Assembly (NCBI RefSeq): GCF_001500065.1
Contig: NZ_LQIN01000006.1
Span: 1-64,000 of the forward strand
Origin: Mycobacterium sp. IS-3022
GTDB taxonomy: Bacteria; Actinomycetota; Actinomycetes; Mycobacteriales; Mycobacteriaceae
Length of the DNA stretch: 64,000 nt
Reading direction: 5' to 3'
This document shows, piece by piece, positions 1 through 8,143 of this stretch; within the stretch, counting starts at the first letter, position 1, and every line of letters starts with the position of its first letter. Position numbers and translations under genes: made by a program. The notes under the pieces were generated by a model. That model searched no databases. It was given only the letters and a program-made list of their open reading frames with translations, and was not told the DNA's origin.

Positions 1-78
1 GACGTAGACATCTCCACTAAGCCCGGAGGTCCTCCCTTCTCACAGCCAAACCGTCAACAACGTCCCTGCCGAGTACAG

Positions 79-1695
79 CTAGTCGCACGAGACTCGCGGG
101 CGCTCCGGCGGTACCGCCGCCAACAACTTGCGGGTGTAGTCGTCCTGCGGCGACGCGAACAGTTCCGCGGCGGGACGGTACTCGACCGCGGCGCCGTCGC
201 GCATCACCAGCACGTCGTGGCTGACCTGCTGCACGATCGCGAGGTCGTGCGCGATGAACAAGTACGTCAAGTCGAGGTCGCGCTGCAGCCCGGCCAGCAG
301 GTCGAGTACCCGCGCCTGCACCGAGACATCCAGCGCCGCAGTGGCTTCGTCGAGGATCAGCAGCTCCGGCTCACCCGCCAGCGCACGGGCGATGCTCACC
401 CGTTGGCGCTCACCCCCCGACAGTTCGTGGGGGTAACGCGAGGCGAATGACGCTGGCAGGCCGACCAGTTCGAGCAGTTCGGCCACCCTGGCCGCGCGGG
501 CACGCCGGCCTTTCGCGAGGCGGTGCACAATCAGCGGTTCGCCGATCGCGGCGCCGACGCGGGCACGCGGGTTCACCGACGAGAACGGATCCTGGAACAC
601 CAGGCCGATCCGCCGGCGCAGCGCCTTCTCGGCAGAGCCGCGGACGCCGAAGACGTCGGCCCCGTCGAGCGTCGCGGTGCCGGCATCGGGCCCCAGCAAC
701 CCGGTGAGCGCTGCCGCCACGGTCGACTTGCCCGATCCCGACTCGCCGACCAGACCAAGCGTGGTGCCTCGCCGGATCTGAAACGACAACTCCTTGACGG
801 CGTGCACGGTCGACGTGCCGACCGGCGTGCGGACCGCGAACCGCACGTCGAGGCCGTTGACGTCCAGCAGCACCGGCGCATCGGCCACCGCCGGCGGGCC
901 GGGCCGCCCGATCAGCGGCCGGGCGGCGAGCAGTTCACGGGTGTACTCGTGCGCAGGACGCTCGAAGACGTCGGCGATCGGCGCCTGCTCGACGGCTTCG
1001 CCGCCGCGCAGCACCGTGACGTCGTCGGCCACCTGACCGATCACGCCGAGGTCGTGGCTGATCCACACCACCGCCGTGCCGAAGTCGCGTTGCAGGTCGG
1101 CCACCACCTCGACGATCTGGGCCTGGGTGGTGACGTCGAGCGCGGTCGTCGGTTCGTCGGCGATCAGCAGTACCGGATCGCACGCCATCGCGATCGCGAT
1201 CATCACGCGCTGCTTCTGCCCGCCCGAGAGCTGATGCGGATAGGCGCGCAGCCGCGACGGCGGATCGGGCAGGCCGACCGCCTCCAACAACTCCAGGGCC
1301 CGGCCCCGTGCCTGCTGCCGGTTCATCCGGCGGTGCGTCTCGAGCGATTCGGTGATCTGCCGCTCGAGCGTCAACAGCGGGTTCAGCGACGTGCCCGGAT
1401 CCTGGAACACGAAGCCGATCTGGCCGCCGTGTACGCTGCGCAGAATCCGGCTCGGTGCGCCGACGAGCTGCGTCCGGCCGGAATCCGTAGTGAGCGTGCT
1501 TGTTCCGGAAACGGTCGAGCCGGGGGCGTCGAGCAGCCCTGTCGCGGCTAGCACGGTCATCGACTTGCCTGAGCCCGATTCGCCGACGATGCCGAGTGTC
1601 TGTCCCCGGTGCACGTCGAACGAGACTCCGTGCACGATCGGGCGCCTGCCGACACCGACCCGCAGATCGCGCACGTTCAACACCGGTTCGCTCAC
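79..1695 (-). CDS. Peptide-type ABC transporter, fused two-domain ATP-binding protein
   Basis: Energises uptake of oligopeptides or similar solutes at the cytoplasmic face. The 538-residue protein carries two complete ABC domains in one chain: Walker A GESGSGKS near residues 38-45 and 317-324, signatures LSGGQ (~156) and LSGGE (~425), Walker B LLIADEPT and LLILDEAT. It equals DppD plus DppF fused, as in mycobacterial DppD/OppD. The start is GTG at 1695, preceded by GGAGG; GTGA overlaps the stop of the permease gene by 4 bases. A longer open frame continues upstream but is only the shadow of that permease. Last gene of the operon; the 78 bases beyond it show nothing recognisable. Substrate cannot be read from sequence. 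Confidence 0.93.
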   Translation of the reverse strand: MSEPVLNVRDLRVGVGRRPIVHGVSFDVHRGQTLGIVGESGSGKSMTVLAATGLLDAPGSTVSGTSTLTTDSGRTQLVGAPSRILRSVHGGQIGFVFQDPGTSLNPLLTLERQITESLETHRRMNRQQARGRALELLEAVGLPDPPSRLRAYPHQLSGGQKQRVMIAIAMACDPVLLIADEPTTALDVTTQAQIVEVVADLQRDFGTAVVWISHDLGVIGQVADDVTVLRGGEAVEQAPIADVFERPAHEYTRELLAARPLIGRPGPPAVADAPVLLDVNGLDVRFAVRTPVGTSTVHAVKELSFQIRRGTTLGLVGESGSGKSTVAAALTGLLGPDAGTATLDGADVFGVRGSAEKALRRRIGLVFQDPFSSVNPRARVGAAIGEPLIVHRLAKGRRARAARVAELLELVGLPASFASRYPHELSGGERQRVSIARALAGEPELLILDEATAALDVSVQARVLDLLAGLQRDLDLTYLFIAHDLAIVQQVSHDVLVMRDGAAVEYRPAAELFASPQDDYTRKLLAAVPPERPRVSCD

Positions 1696-2573
1696 TGCTT
1701 CCTCCGGGCCTCGATCATGGTGCGCTGTTTCGGGTCGAGGACGTCGCGCAGGCCGTCGCCGAGCAGGTTGAAGGCCAGTACGGCGACGAATATCGCGGCG
1801 CCGGGGAACACCGCCATCCACCACGCCATGGTCACGAAACCCTGGGAGTCGAAGATCATTCGGCCCAGCGACGGCTGCGGCGGTTGGATGCCCAACCCGA
1901 GGAACGACAGCGCCGCCTCCGAAAGGATTGCGAACGCCAGCGACAGCGAGGTCTGCACCACCAGTGGTCCGGCGATGTTCGGCAGAATGTGGCGGCCGAG
2001 GATGTACAGGTGGCCGGTGCCCATGCTGCGCGACACCGAGACGAACGGTTCGACACGCACGCTCATCGTGCTGGCCCGCGCGACGCGCGCGAAGATCGGC
2101 GTGTAGACGATGCCGATCGCCAGGATCGTCGTCGTCACCCCGGGCCCCAGGATCGCCACCACCGCCAACGCGAGCAACAGCACCGGGAACGCGAACATCA
2201 CCTCGACAACGCGCATGAACACCGTGTCCAGCCAACCGCCGCGATAGCCCGAGACCACGCCGATCGCCACGCCCACCACCACGGCGAACGCCACGCTCAC
2301 CACGGCGACGCGCATCGACGACTGCGTCGCCACCAGCACCCGGGAGAACACGTCGCGGCCCAGTTCGTCGGTGCCGAACCAGTGCGTGCCACTGGGTGCC
2401 TGCAGCGCATTCGGCACGTCGACGTCGTTGATCCCATACGGCGCAATCCAATTCGCGGTGACCGCGACGAACGCGATCACTATCAACAGACCGGCACTGA
2501 CCACGGTGACCGGGTTGCCCAGCAGGAGTCGCAGCGACGACATCCTGCTGCCCTGCTCGGCGGGAGGGGTCAT
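1692..2573 (-). CDS. Peptide-type ABC transporter permease, DppC-like
   Basis: Second membrane subunit of the importer, 293 residues. After a short polar N-terminus comes one hydrophobic segment, an extracytoplasmic loop (WFGTDELGRD type, typical of DppC/OppC proteins) and the BPD_transp_1 membrane domain. The ATG at 2573 overlaps the stop of the upstream permease (ATGA), which fixes the start better than the longer open frame. Its own stop overlaps the ATPase start. The four genes are therefore translationally coupled. Function as a permease is very likely; substrate is unknown. Confidence 0.92.
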   Translation of the reverse strand: MTPPAEQGSRMSSLRLLLGNPVTVVSAGLLIVIAFVAVTANWIAPYGINDVDVPNALQAPSGTHWFGTDELGRDVFSRVLVATQSSMRVAVVSVAFAVVVGVAIGVVSGYRGGWLDTVFMRVVEVMFAFPVLLLALAVVAILGPGVTTTILAIGIVYTPIFARVARASTMSVRVEPFVSVSRSMGTGHLYILGRHILPNIAGPLVVQTSLSLAFAILSEAALSFLGLGIQPPQPSLGRMIFDSQGFVTMAWWMAVFPGAAIFVAVLAFNLLGDGLRDVLDPKQRTMIEARRKQ

Positions 2574-3538
2574 GAGAGCCGGATCCTCGGGTCGACGACG
2601 GCGTAGAGCACATCCACGATGAGGTTGACGAGCAGGAACAGCGCCGCGATGAGCAGCACCGTGCCCTGGATGACGGGATAGTCGCGCGCCGCGACCGCGT
2701 TGTAGACGAGTCGACCCAGTCCGGGCCAGGCGAACACCACTTCGACGACGATCACACCGGAAAGGATGGTGGCGAGTTGGATACCGGTGATGGTCAGTAC
2801 GGGGATCAACGCGTTGCGCACGGTGTGGCGCAGCGTGACCACCCGCGGCGCAAGTCCTTTCGACCGCGCGGTGCGCACGTAGCCCATCGCCGCGACCTCC
2901 AGCACCGCCGAGCGCACATACCGCGTCATGATGGCCCCCGCGACCAGGCCGATGGTCACCGCGGGCAAGACCAAGTGGCGCAACCACCCGGTCGGGTCCT
3001 CGACCAGCGGCCGGTAGCCGGAGGTGGGCAGCCAGTGCAGTGTTGACGAGAACAAGGCGATCAGCAGAATGCCCATCCAGAAATCCGGGATCGAGACGCC
3101 GAACTGGCTGCCGATCCGCACGATCGCGTCGCTGAGCCTGCCCTCGTGCAGCGCCGACCAGATGCCAGCGGGAACGGCGATCAGCAGCGCGATCACGATG
3201 CCCACCGCGGCCAGCGACACCGTCGCGGGCAGGCGTTCGAGCAGGATCTCCGTCACCGGATCGCCGTTGCGGAAGCTGACGCCGAGATCGCCGGTCAACG
3301 CGGAACCGAGGTAGCCGAAGAACTGGCCGATGATCGGTCGGTCCAAGCCGCTCGCCGACCGCAGCGCCTCGTAGGCCTGCGGTGTGTAGCGCGTGCCTAG
3401 CGCGATGCGCACCGGGTCGCCCGGCACGAGGTGCACCAACGCGAAACTCACGACGAGCACCCCGAGCAGCACCACCGCCGAGTACGCCAACCGGCGCGCC
3501 AGGAACCGTGTGATCGGATGAGAAAGCAAGGCAGTCAT
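2570..3538 (-). CDS. Peptide-type ABC transporter permease, DppB-like
   Basis: First membrane subunit of the importer, 322 residues. The N-terminal membrane helix is followed by the HLVPGDPVRIALG stretch typical of DppB/OppB, then the binding-protein-dependent transport domain with about five more helices and the coupling loop with RTARSKGL. The ATG at 3538 overlaps the stop of the solute-binding protein gene (ATGA). The larger open frame running to 4219 is an antisense-independent shadow in the neighbouring gene and was discarded. Confidence 0.93.
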   Translation of the reverse strand: MTALLSHPITRFLARRLAYSAVVLLGVLVVSFALVHLVPGDPVRIALGTRYTPQAYEALRSASGLDRPIIGQFFGYLGSALTGDLGVSFRNGDPVTEILLERLPATVSLAAVGIVIALLIAVPAGIWSALHEGRLSDAIVRIGSQFGVSIPDFWMGILLIALFSSTLHWLPTSGYRPLVEDPTGWLRHLVLPAVTIGLVAGAIMTRYVRSAVLEVAAMGYVRTARSKGLAPRVVTLRHTVRNALIPVLTITGIQLATILSGVIVVEVVFAWPGLGRLVYNAVAARDYPVIQGTVLLIAALFLLVNLIVDVLYAVVDPRIRLS

Positions 3539-5085
3539 GGCGTTTCGGCCTGGGCGAGGCTTGCCGTGCGGAACCGGACAGCGCCGTCGCGGCGGGCCTC
3601 GTATCCGGACAGGTTCGTCACCCAGGCCTGAATCACCGACGGGTTGTAGAGGTAGATGTAGCTCACCTGATCGGCGATGATCGTGGCGGCTCGGCGGTAG
3701 ATGTCTTCGCGTGCTTCGCGATTCGTTTCCACCCGGCCGGCGTCGAGCAGGCGGTCCACCTCGGCGTTGGAGAACTTCTGGGCGTTGCTGGTGCCGTTGG
3801 TGTGGTGCTGGGCGTAGTAGAAGTCGTCCGGGTCGATGTTGCCGAGCCAGCCCATCATCAGCATGTCGAAGTGGCCGGAGTTCTGCTCGTCGAGCCAGGT
3901 GGCGAAGTCGACCGTGCGGATCTTGACCGTGATACCAAGCGGCGCAAGGTTGTCGGCGATCACCTGGGCCGCGGTGATGGTCTCGGGGTACTCGCTGGTG
4001 ACCAGCATGTCGAGGTCGACGTCGCCGACACCCGCCTCGTCGAGCAGCCGGTTGGCGGTGTCGGGGTCGTAGCGGTAACGCGTGTACTCGGTGTACCAGG
4101 GGTTGCCCTCGGGAATCGCGAGTTGGTTCGCGACCGCGGTGCCGTAGCTGGTCGCCGCGACGATCGCGTCGCGGTCGATGCCGTAGGCGACGGCCCGGCG
4201 CGCCCGCACGTCGTCCCACGGCTTGTGGGCCTGGTTGAGCGCGAGATACCAGTAGTCGTTGCTCGGGGTCACCGCCAGGTGCAGCGTGTCGTCGTCGCGC
4301 AGCTGCGTCACCCGTTGGGTCGGGATGGAGTCGGTCCAGTCGATCTCACCGGCCTGCAACGCCGACAGCGCGGTCGACGGTTCGGAGATGAAGCGGAACG
4401 TCACCCCCGGCACCTTCGGTGGGCCACCCCAGTACGACGGGTTGGCCTTGAGCGTGATGGAGTCACCGCTCTTCTGGGACTGGAACGCGAACGGCCCCGT
4501 GCCGATCGGGTGGGTGGCGATCTGACCGCTCTCGACGTTGCGGCGCTGCACGATCGCCATGCCCTTGAAGCCGCCGATGTTGGTCAACAGGTTCGGCGTG
4601 GGGTGTTCGACGCGGATCACGACGGTCAGCGGATCGACGGCCTGCACGTCGGTGACGGCGCTGAACTTGTCGACGTTGGCCAGCTGTTCGTCGATGATGC
4701 GTCGATAGGAGAACACGACGTCGTCGGCGCTCAACGGGCTGCCGTCGTGGAATGTCACCCCGGGGCGGAGGTGAAACGTCCACGACAGCTGGTCGGGGCT
4801 GACGTCCCACGACTCGGCCAGCGCGGGCCGCATCTCGAGGTCGGCGTCCGGTTCGACGAGGGTGTCGAAGACGTTCTCGAGCACCTCGAAGGAGAAGTAC
4901 GCACTGGTCTTGTGCGGGTCCAGTTGGTCGGGCTCGCCGGCGATGGCGGCGATGAGGTGGTTCGACGAGTCGCCGAGGTCGACCCGTTGCCCGGTGGAAC
5001 ACCCCGACACGGCGATGACGATGGCGCAAACCACTGCTAAGACCACTGCTGGGGCCACCGCCACCAGTCGTTTCATTGCCACCAT
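3535..5085 (-). CDS. Peptide-type ABC transporter substrate-binding lipoprotein
   Basis: Captures the solute outside the membrane for the three downstream subunits. The 516-residue protein has a lipoprotein signal (hydrophobic run ending in AVSGCS, lipidated Cys near 29) and the SBP_bac_5 family fold, with the motif around AESWDVSPD and the HDGSPLSADDVVFS stretch characteristic of DppA/OppA. It may start at the ATG at 5085 or at the internal ATG at 5076; both keep the signal peptide. First gene of the four-gene operon; compare M. tuberculosis dppABCD (peptide and haem uptake) for the same A-B-C-D order, though orthology is not proven here. Confidence 0.92.
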   Translation of the reverse strand: MVAMKRLVAVAPAVVLAVVCAIVIAVSGCSTGQRVDLGDSSNHLIAAIAGEPDQLDPHKTSAYFSFEVLENVFDTLVEPDADLEMRPALAESWDVSPDQLSWTFHLRPGVTFHDGSPLSADDVVFSYRRIIDEQLANVDKFSAVTDVQAVDPLTVVIRVEHPTPNLLTNIGGFKGMAIVQRRNVESGQIATHPIGTGPFAFQSQKSGDSITLKANPSYWGGPPKVPGVTFRFISEPSTALSALQAGEIDWTDSIPTQRVTQLRDDDTLHLAVTPSNDYWYLALNQAHKPWDDVRARRAVAYGIDRDAIVAATSYGTAVANQLAIPEGNPWYTEYTRYRYDPDTANRLLDEAGVGDVDLDMLVTSEYPETITAAQVIADNLAPLGITVKIRTVDFATWLDEQNSGHFDMLMMGWLGNIDPDDFYYAQHHTNGTSNAQKFSNAEVDRLLDAGRVETNREAREDIYRRAATIIADQVSYIYLYNPSVIQAWVTNLSGYEARRDGAVRFRTASLAQAETP

Positions 5086-5214
5086 CCCGACCCTCGTGCC
5101 GCGTCTTTACCCGTCGGCGCTGGTCGGCGAAACCCGGGACCGGGGAAAGCCGTGACGGGCCGATGTGCACACTGAAATACTCAGTACACCGCTGACGCCG
5201 GGAAAGGGACCACG

Positions 5215-5760
5215 TTGAGGAACACGATCACACGGACTCTGGGCGTGGCCGCGCTCGTTGTCGGCGTGCTGTTCGGCGCGCAGGGTATTGCGCACGGTCA
5301 GGGGGACGTCAAGTCGCCGGACACTCCCGAGGGGGTCTACAACGTCCGCATCGCCGGGCAGGCCGAAACCACCTGGGAGATCTACCCGATCTGCGTCCCG
5401 ACCGTCGGCGACCTGCGCGAGCCCCTGATCCTTCCCGTCGGGTGTCGGCTGAAGGTCTTCCCGGCAGGCCGCGGCGGCGCCGAAGCCGTCCAGGTCGGCG
5501 GCCAGTGGACATTCGAGGCGAACCCCAATGACTCGTTCCGTAAATGCGCGGACGGCAGTAAGGCGCCCCAGACGATGATCTACTCCTTCAACGGGAGCAC
5601 GCTCGCCGGCACCCTCAAGGTCATCCACGGCGCGGTATGCGGTGAGCAGCCCGCAATGGTCGAGATGCCGCTGACCCTGTCGTTCAAGGAGCCGCTGGGC
5701 ACCCCCGTCACGCCGTATCCGCTGATCTGTGAGCCCGGCGGCCTGCGACGCTGCTTCTAG
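5215..5760 (+). CDS. Small exported protein of unknown function
   Basis: I do not recognise the family. The 181-residue product begins with a clear Sec signal peptide (about residues 1-28, with an A-H-G/A-Q-G type cleavage region) and the mature part holds several cysteines, suggesting disulfides in the cell envelope. The start is TTG at 5215 after a GGGAAAGGGA stretch that can serve as ribosome binding site. The TAG stop at 5758-5760 is followed with no gap, and in the same frame, by the GTG of the DUF4185 gene, so the two could be coupled or read through (see findings). Confidence 0.75.
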   Translation: MRNTITRTLGVAALVVGVLFGAQGIAHGQGDVKSPDTPEGVYNVRIAGQAETTWEIYPICVPTVGDLREPLILPVGCRLKVFPAGRGGAEAVQVGGQWTFEANPNDSFRKCADGSKAPQTMIYSFNGSTLAGTLKVIHGAVCGEQPAMVEMPLTLSFKEPLGTPVTPYPLICEPGGLRRCF

Positions 5761-6900
5761 GTGCCCGACAACCCGTCGATCGGCCGGGCAGCCGGCCATG
5801 GCCTCCGCCCCACTCGACGGTCCCGACTGCCGCTTCTCAACGGCAAGGCCGTCGACCTCACCGGTCCGGGGATCACCGACCGATGGGGCGTCACCTGCAC
5901 CGATCTCGGCGCCTCGGCGATCGCGCCGAACGGCAAGCTGGTGTCGGTCTTCGGCGACACGTTCTCGGGTCGAAAGGTAGGGGAGGGTGATTGGCGCTCG
6001 CCGGTCGTGTTGATCGGCACCGGCGACGCCGACCATGAGATCGTCTACGAGCGCGCAGGCGGCAGCGATCCCGACTACGCGAGGCAGCTGTGGCACTACG
6101 TGCACGACGATGCGGCCACCGGTTGGCGGCGCAGCGGCATCAGCACCGTGATCCCGTCGGACTTACTGACCGTCGGCGATTCGATGTACCTGCACGTGAT
6201 CGTCAACCGCGGCTTCGGCACGGTCGTCCGGACGGAGATCTGGCGCTCGCCCGACAGCGGTGTCACCTGGACGCACTTGGGCGAGAAGGCCAAGTTCCCC
6301 GCCGACCTGCACGGCGGGCACGCACAGTGCTGGGCATGGGATTTCGATCCTGACGACGGCTGGGTTTACGTGGCGGCCACCGGCTTTCAGCGCGACAAGG
6401 GCATCGTCTTGATGCGGATGCGTCCCGAACACATCGGGGACCGGACCCGCTATCAGGGTTGGGGCTTCAGGCGTGGCCGGTGGACGTGGGGAACTTCCGC
6501 GACACCCGTCACGCCCGCCGGTGAGAGGTGGGGCGAGCTGGCGTTTCGTCGGATCGGGCCGGACAAGTGGGTGCTGGGTGGCTTTCTCGCGTCGAAATAT
6601 GCACTCGGCTACCGGGTGGTGGCCTCGCCCGTGGCGAACATGCACACCACGCCGATCCAGATGCCGGTCGTCGGATCGGCGTGGGACGAAGAGGACCATT
6701 TCGGCAGCCGTGTCGCCCAGCTCTACGGCGGCTACCTGCTGCCAGGGTCGCGCTTCGACATCGACGGCGGCGTCGGCCTGGTGGTGTCACAGTGGAACAC
6801 CGCGACCGGCTGGCCCTATCGCGCAATGCAATTCAAAGCCGGGCTCCGGGACACCTCCGGTCGAGCGCGAGCAGACGCAGATGGCCCCGAAAACCTTTGA
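5761..6900 (+). CDS. DUF4185 domain protein
   Basis: Predicted beta-propeller-like protein of the DUF4185 family, related to sialidase/glycosidase-like folds; enzymatic activity is not established. Visible family signatures are WGVTCTDLGAS and VFGDTFSG near residues 40-70, and repeated WRSPDSG/W-x-W motifs. The 379-residue frame begins with GTG at 5761, directly after the preceding stop and in the same frame. It has no convincing signal peptide of its own and no clear ribosome binding site, although DUF4185 proteins of mycobacteria are usually exported. The last codons run into the left arm of an inverted repeat. Confidence 0.78.
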   Translation: MPDNPSIGRAAGHGLRPTRRSRLPLLNGKAVDLTGPGITDRWGVTCTDLGASAIAPNGKLVSVFGDTFSGRKVGEGDWRSPVVLIGTGDADHEIVYERAGGSDPDYARQLWHYVHDDAATGWRRSGISTVIPSDLLTVGDSMYLHVIVNRGFGTVVRTEIWRSPDSGVTWTHLGEKAKFPADLHGGHAQCWAWDFDPDDGWVYVAATGFQRDKGIVLMRMRPEHIGDRTRYQGWGFRRGRWTWGTSATPVTPAGERWGELAFRRIGPDKWVLGGFLASKYALGYRVVASPVANMHTTPIQMPVVGSAWDEEDHFGSRVAQLYGGYLLPGSRFDIDGGVGLVVSQWNTATGWPYRAMQFKAGLRDTSGRARADADGPENL

Positions 6901-6927
6901 TTTCGAGGCCATTTGCGTCTGTTCGCG
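6866..6927 (+). repeat. Inverted repeat/hairpin, mycobacterial intergenic element, copy 1
   Basis: Arms 6866-6892 and 6901-6927 (27 bases each) match at 24 positions, with an 8-base loop; two of the mismatches are G-U pairs in the plus-strand RNA. The left arm covers the last codons of the DUF4185 gene and the stop lies in the loop. The right arm contains GCGTCTGTTCGCG, also found at 52330-52342. No T-tract follows, so it is a candidate processing or factor-dependent termination structure rather than a classical intrinsic terminator. Confidence 0.7.
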
Positions 6928-6991
6928 ACTGAAACGCCACGCGCGCACCTAGGGTGTAGGCCGTGGCCGAGTGGAAGGGGACCGTCGAGCT

Positions 6992-8080
6992 GTGGTGAAG
7001 GAAGCTGGCGCCAAACGCGTAGTGGTCTGGGGCACCGGTTTCGTGGGCAAGATGGTGATCCCCGAAATCGTCGCGCACCCGTTGTTCGAATTGGCCGGTG
7101 TCGGGGTGAGCGACCCGGAGAAAGTGGGCCGCGACGTCGGCGAGATCTGCGGTCTGGGGGCTCCGCTCGGGATCACCGCGACCGACGACGTCGACGCGTT
7201 GATCGCCTTGAAACCCGATGCGTTGGTGCATTACGGTCCGACGGCCAACCACGCCGAGGACAACATCGCGCTGATCACCCGTTTCCTGCGGGCCGGAATC
7301 GATGTCTGCTCGACCGCGATGACGCCGTGGATCTGGCCGACCATGCACCTGAACCCGCCGAATTGGATCGAGCCCGTCACCGCGGCGTGCGAGCTCGGCG
7401 AGTCGTCGTGCTTCACCACCGGCATCGACCCCGGGTTCGCCAACGACCTGTTCCCGATGACACTGATGGGCCTGTGCTCGCAGGTGCACAAGGTGCGCGC
7501 CTCGGAGTTGCTCGACTACACCAACTACTCCGGCGACTACGACCGCGAGATGGGCATCGGCAAGCCGCCCGAGTACCGGCCGCTGCTGGAGAATCCCGAT
7601 ATCCTCGTGTTCGCCTGGGGCGCAACGGTTCCGATGATTGCGCACGCAGCGGGCATCATGCTCGACGAGATCACCACGACATGGGACAAGTGGGTGACGC
7701 CGACCGAACGCAAAACCGCCAAGGGAACCATCGCGCCCGGCAACGTCGCCGCCGTGCGGTTCACGATCAATGGCGTGTACCGGGGCGAGACCCGGATCCA
7801 ACTCGAGCATGTGAACCGGATCGGCAGCGACGCGGCGCCCGACTGGCCCTCGGGCAACGAGAACGACGTGTACCGCGTCGACATCGAGGGCACTCCCAGC
7901 ATCTTCCAGGAGACCGCGTTCCGGTTCACCGACGGCTCCGGGCGCGATGCGGCCGCGGCCGGTTGCCTGGCGACAGGCCTGCGCGCGCTCAACGCGGTGC
8001 CCGCGGTCAACGAACTGTCGCCGGGCTGGGTGACGGCGCTCGACCTACCGTTGATTCCCGGTGCAGGCACCATCCGGTGA
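6992..8080 (+). CDS. Dihydrodipicolinate-reductase-like NAD(P)-dependent oxidoreductase
   Basis: Rossmann-fold dehydrogenase of the family that holds dihydrodipicolinate reductase and 2,4-diaminopentanoate dehydrogenase; mycobacteria have many paralogues and the physiological substrate is unknown. The nucleotide-binding motif GTGFVGK lies near residues 14-20 of a 362-residue chain, which is longer than DapB (about 245), arguing against a lysine-pathway role. I chose GTG at 6992; GTG at 6995 and an in-frame GTG at 6971 are alternatives. An AAGGGG stretch 11 bases upstream supports the later start. It stands alone between the DUF4185 gene and the Hsp70-like gene. Confidence 0.8.
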   Translation: MVKEAGAKRVVVWGTGFVGKMVIPEIVAHPLFELAGVGVSDPEKVGRDVGEICGLGAPLGITATDDVDALIALKPDALVHYGPTANHAEDNIALITRFLRAGIDVCSTAMTPWIWPTMHLNPPNWIEPVTAACELGESSCFTTGIDPGFANDLFPMTLMGLCSQVHKVRASELLDYTNYSGDYDREMGIGKPPEYRPLLENPDILVFAWGATVPMIAHAAGIMLDEITTTWDKWVTPTERKTAKGTIAPGNVAAVRFTINGVYRGETRIQLEHVNRIGSDAAPDWPSGNENDVYRVDIEGTPSIFQETAFRFTDGSGRDAAAAGCLATGLRALNAVPAVNELSPGWVTALDLPLIPGAGTIR

Positions 8081-8104
8081 AGTAACGCCAACCCGATCTG
8101 CTGA

Positions 8105-8130
8105 GATGGAACCCAATGGGGTTTTTCATC
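8105..8130 (+). terminator. Possible short hairpin with T-run
   Basis: GATG-g-AACCC and GGGTT-ttt-CATC form an imperfect stem with a 3-base loop between the reductase gene and the Hsp70-like gene. A T-run lies inside the descending arm rather than after it, so termination is only a possibility. Confidence 0.3.
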
Positions 8131-8143
8131 GAGACGAGGAGTG

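Noticed and set aside
2574..2987. N-terminal extension of the DppC-like permease to 431 residues
   Set aside because: The extra residues are a shadow of the DppB-like gene; the ATG at 2573 overlaps the preceding stop and starts a normal-length permease.
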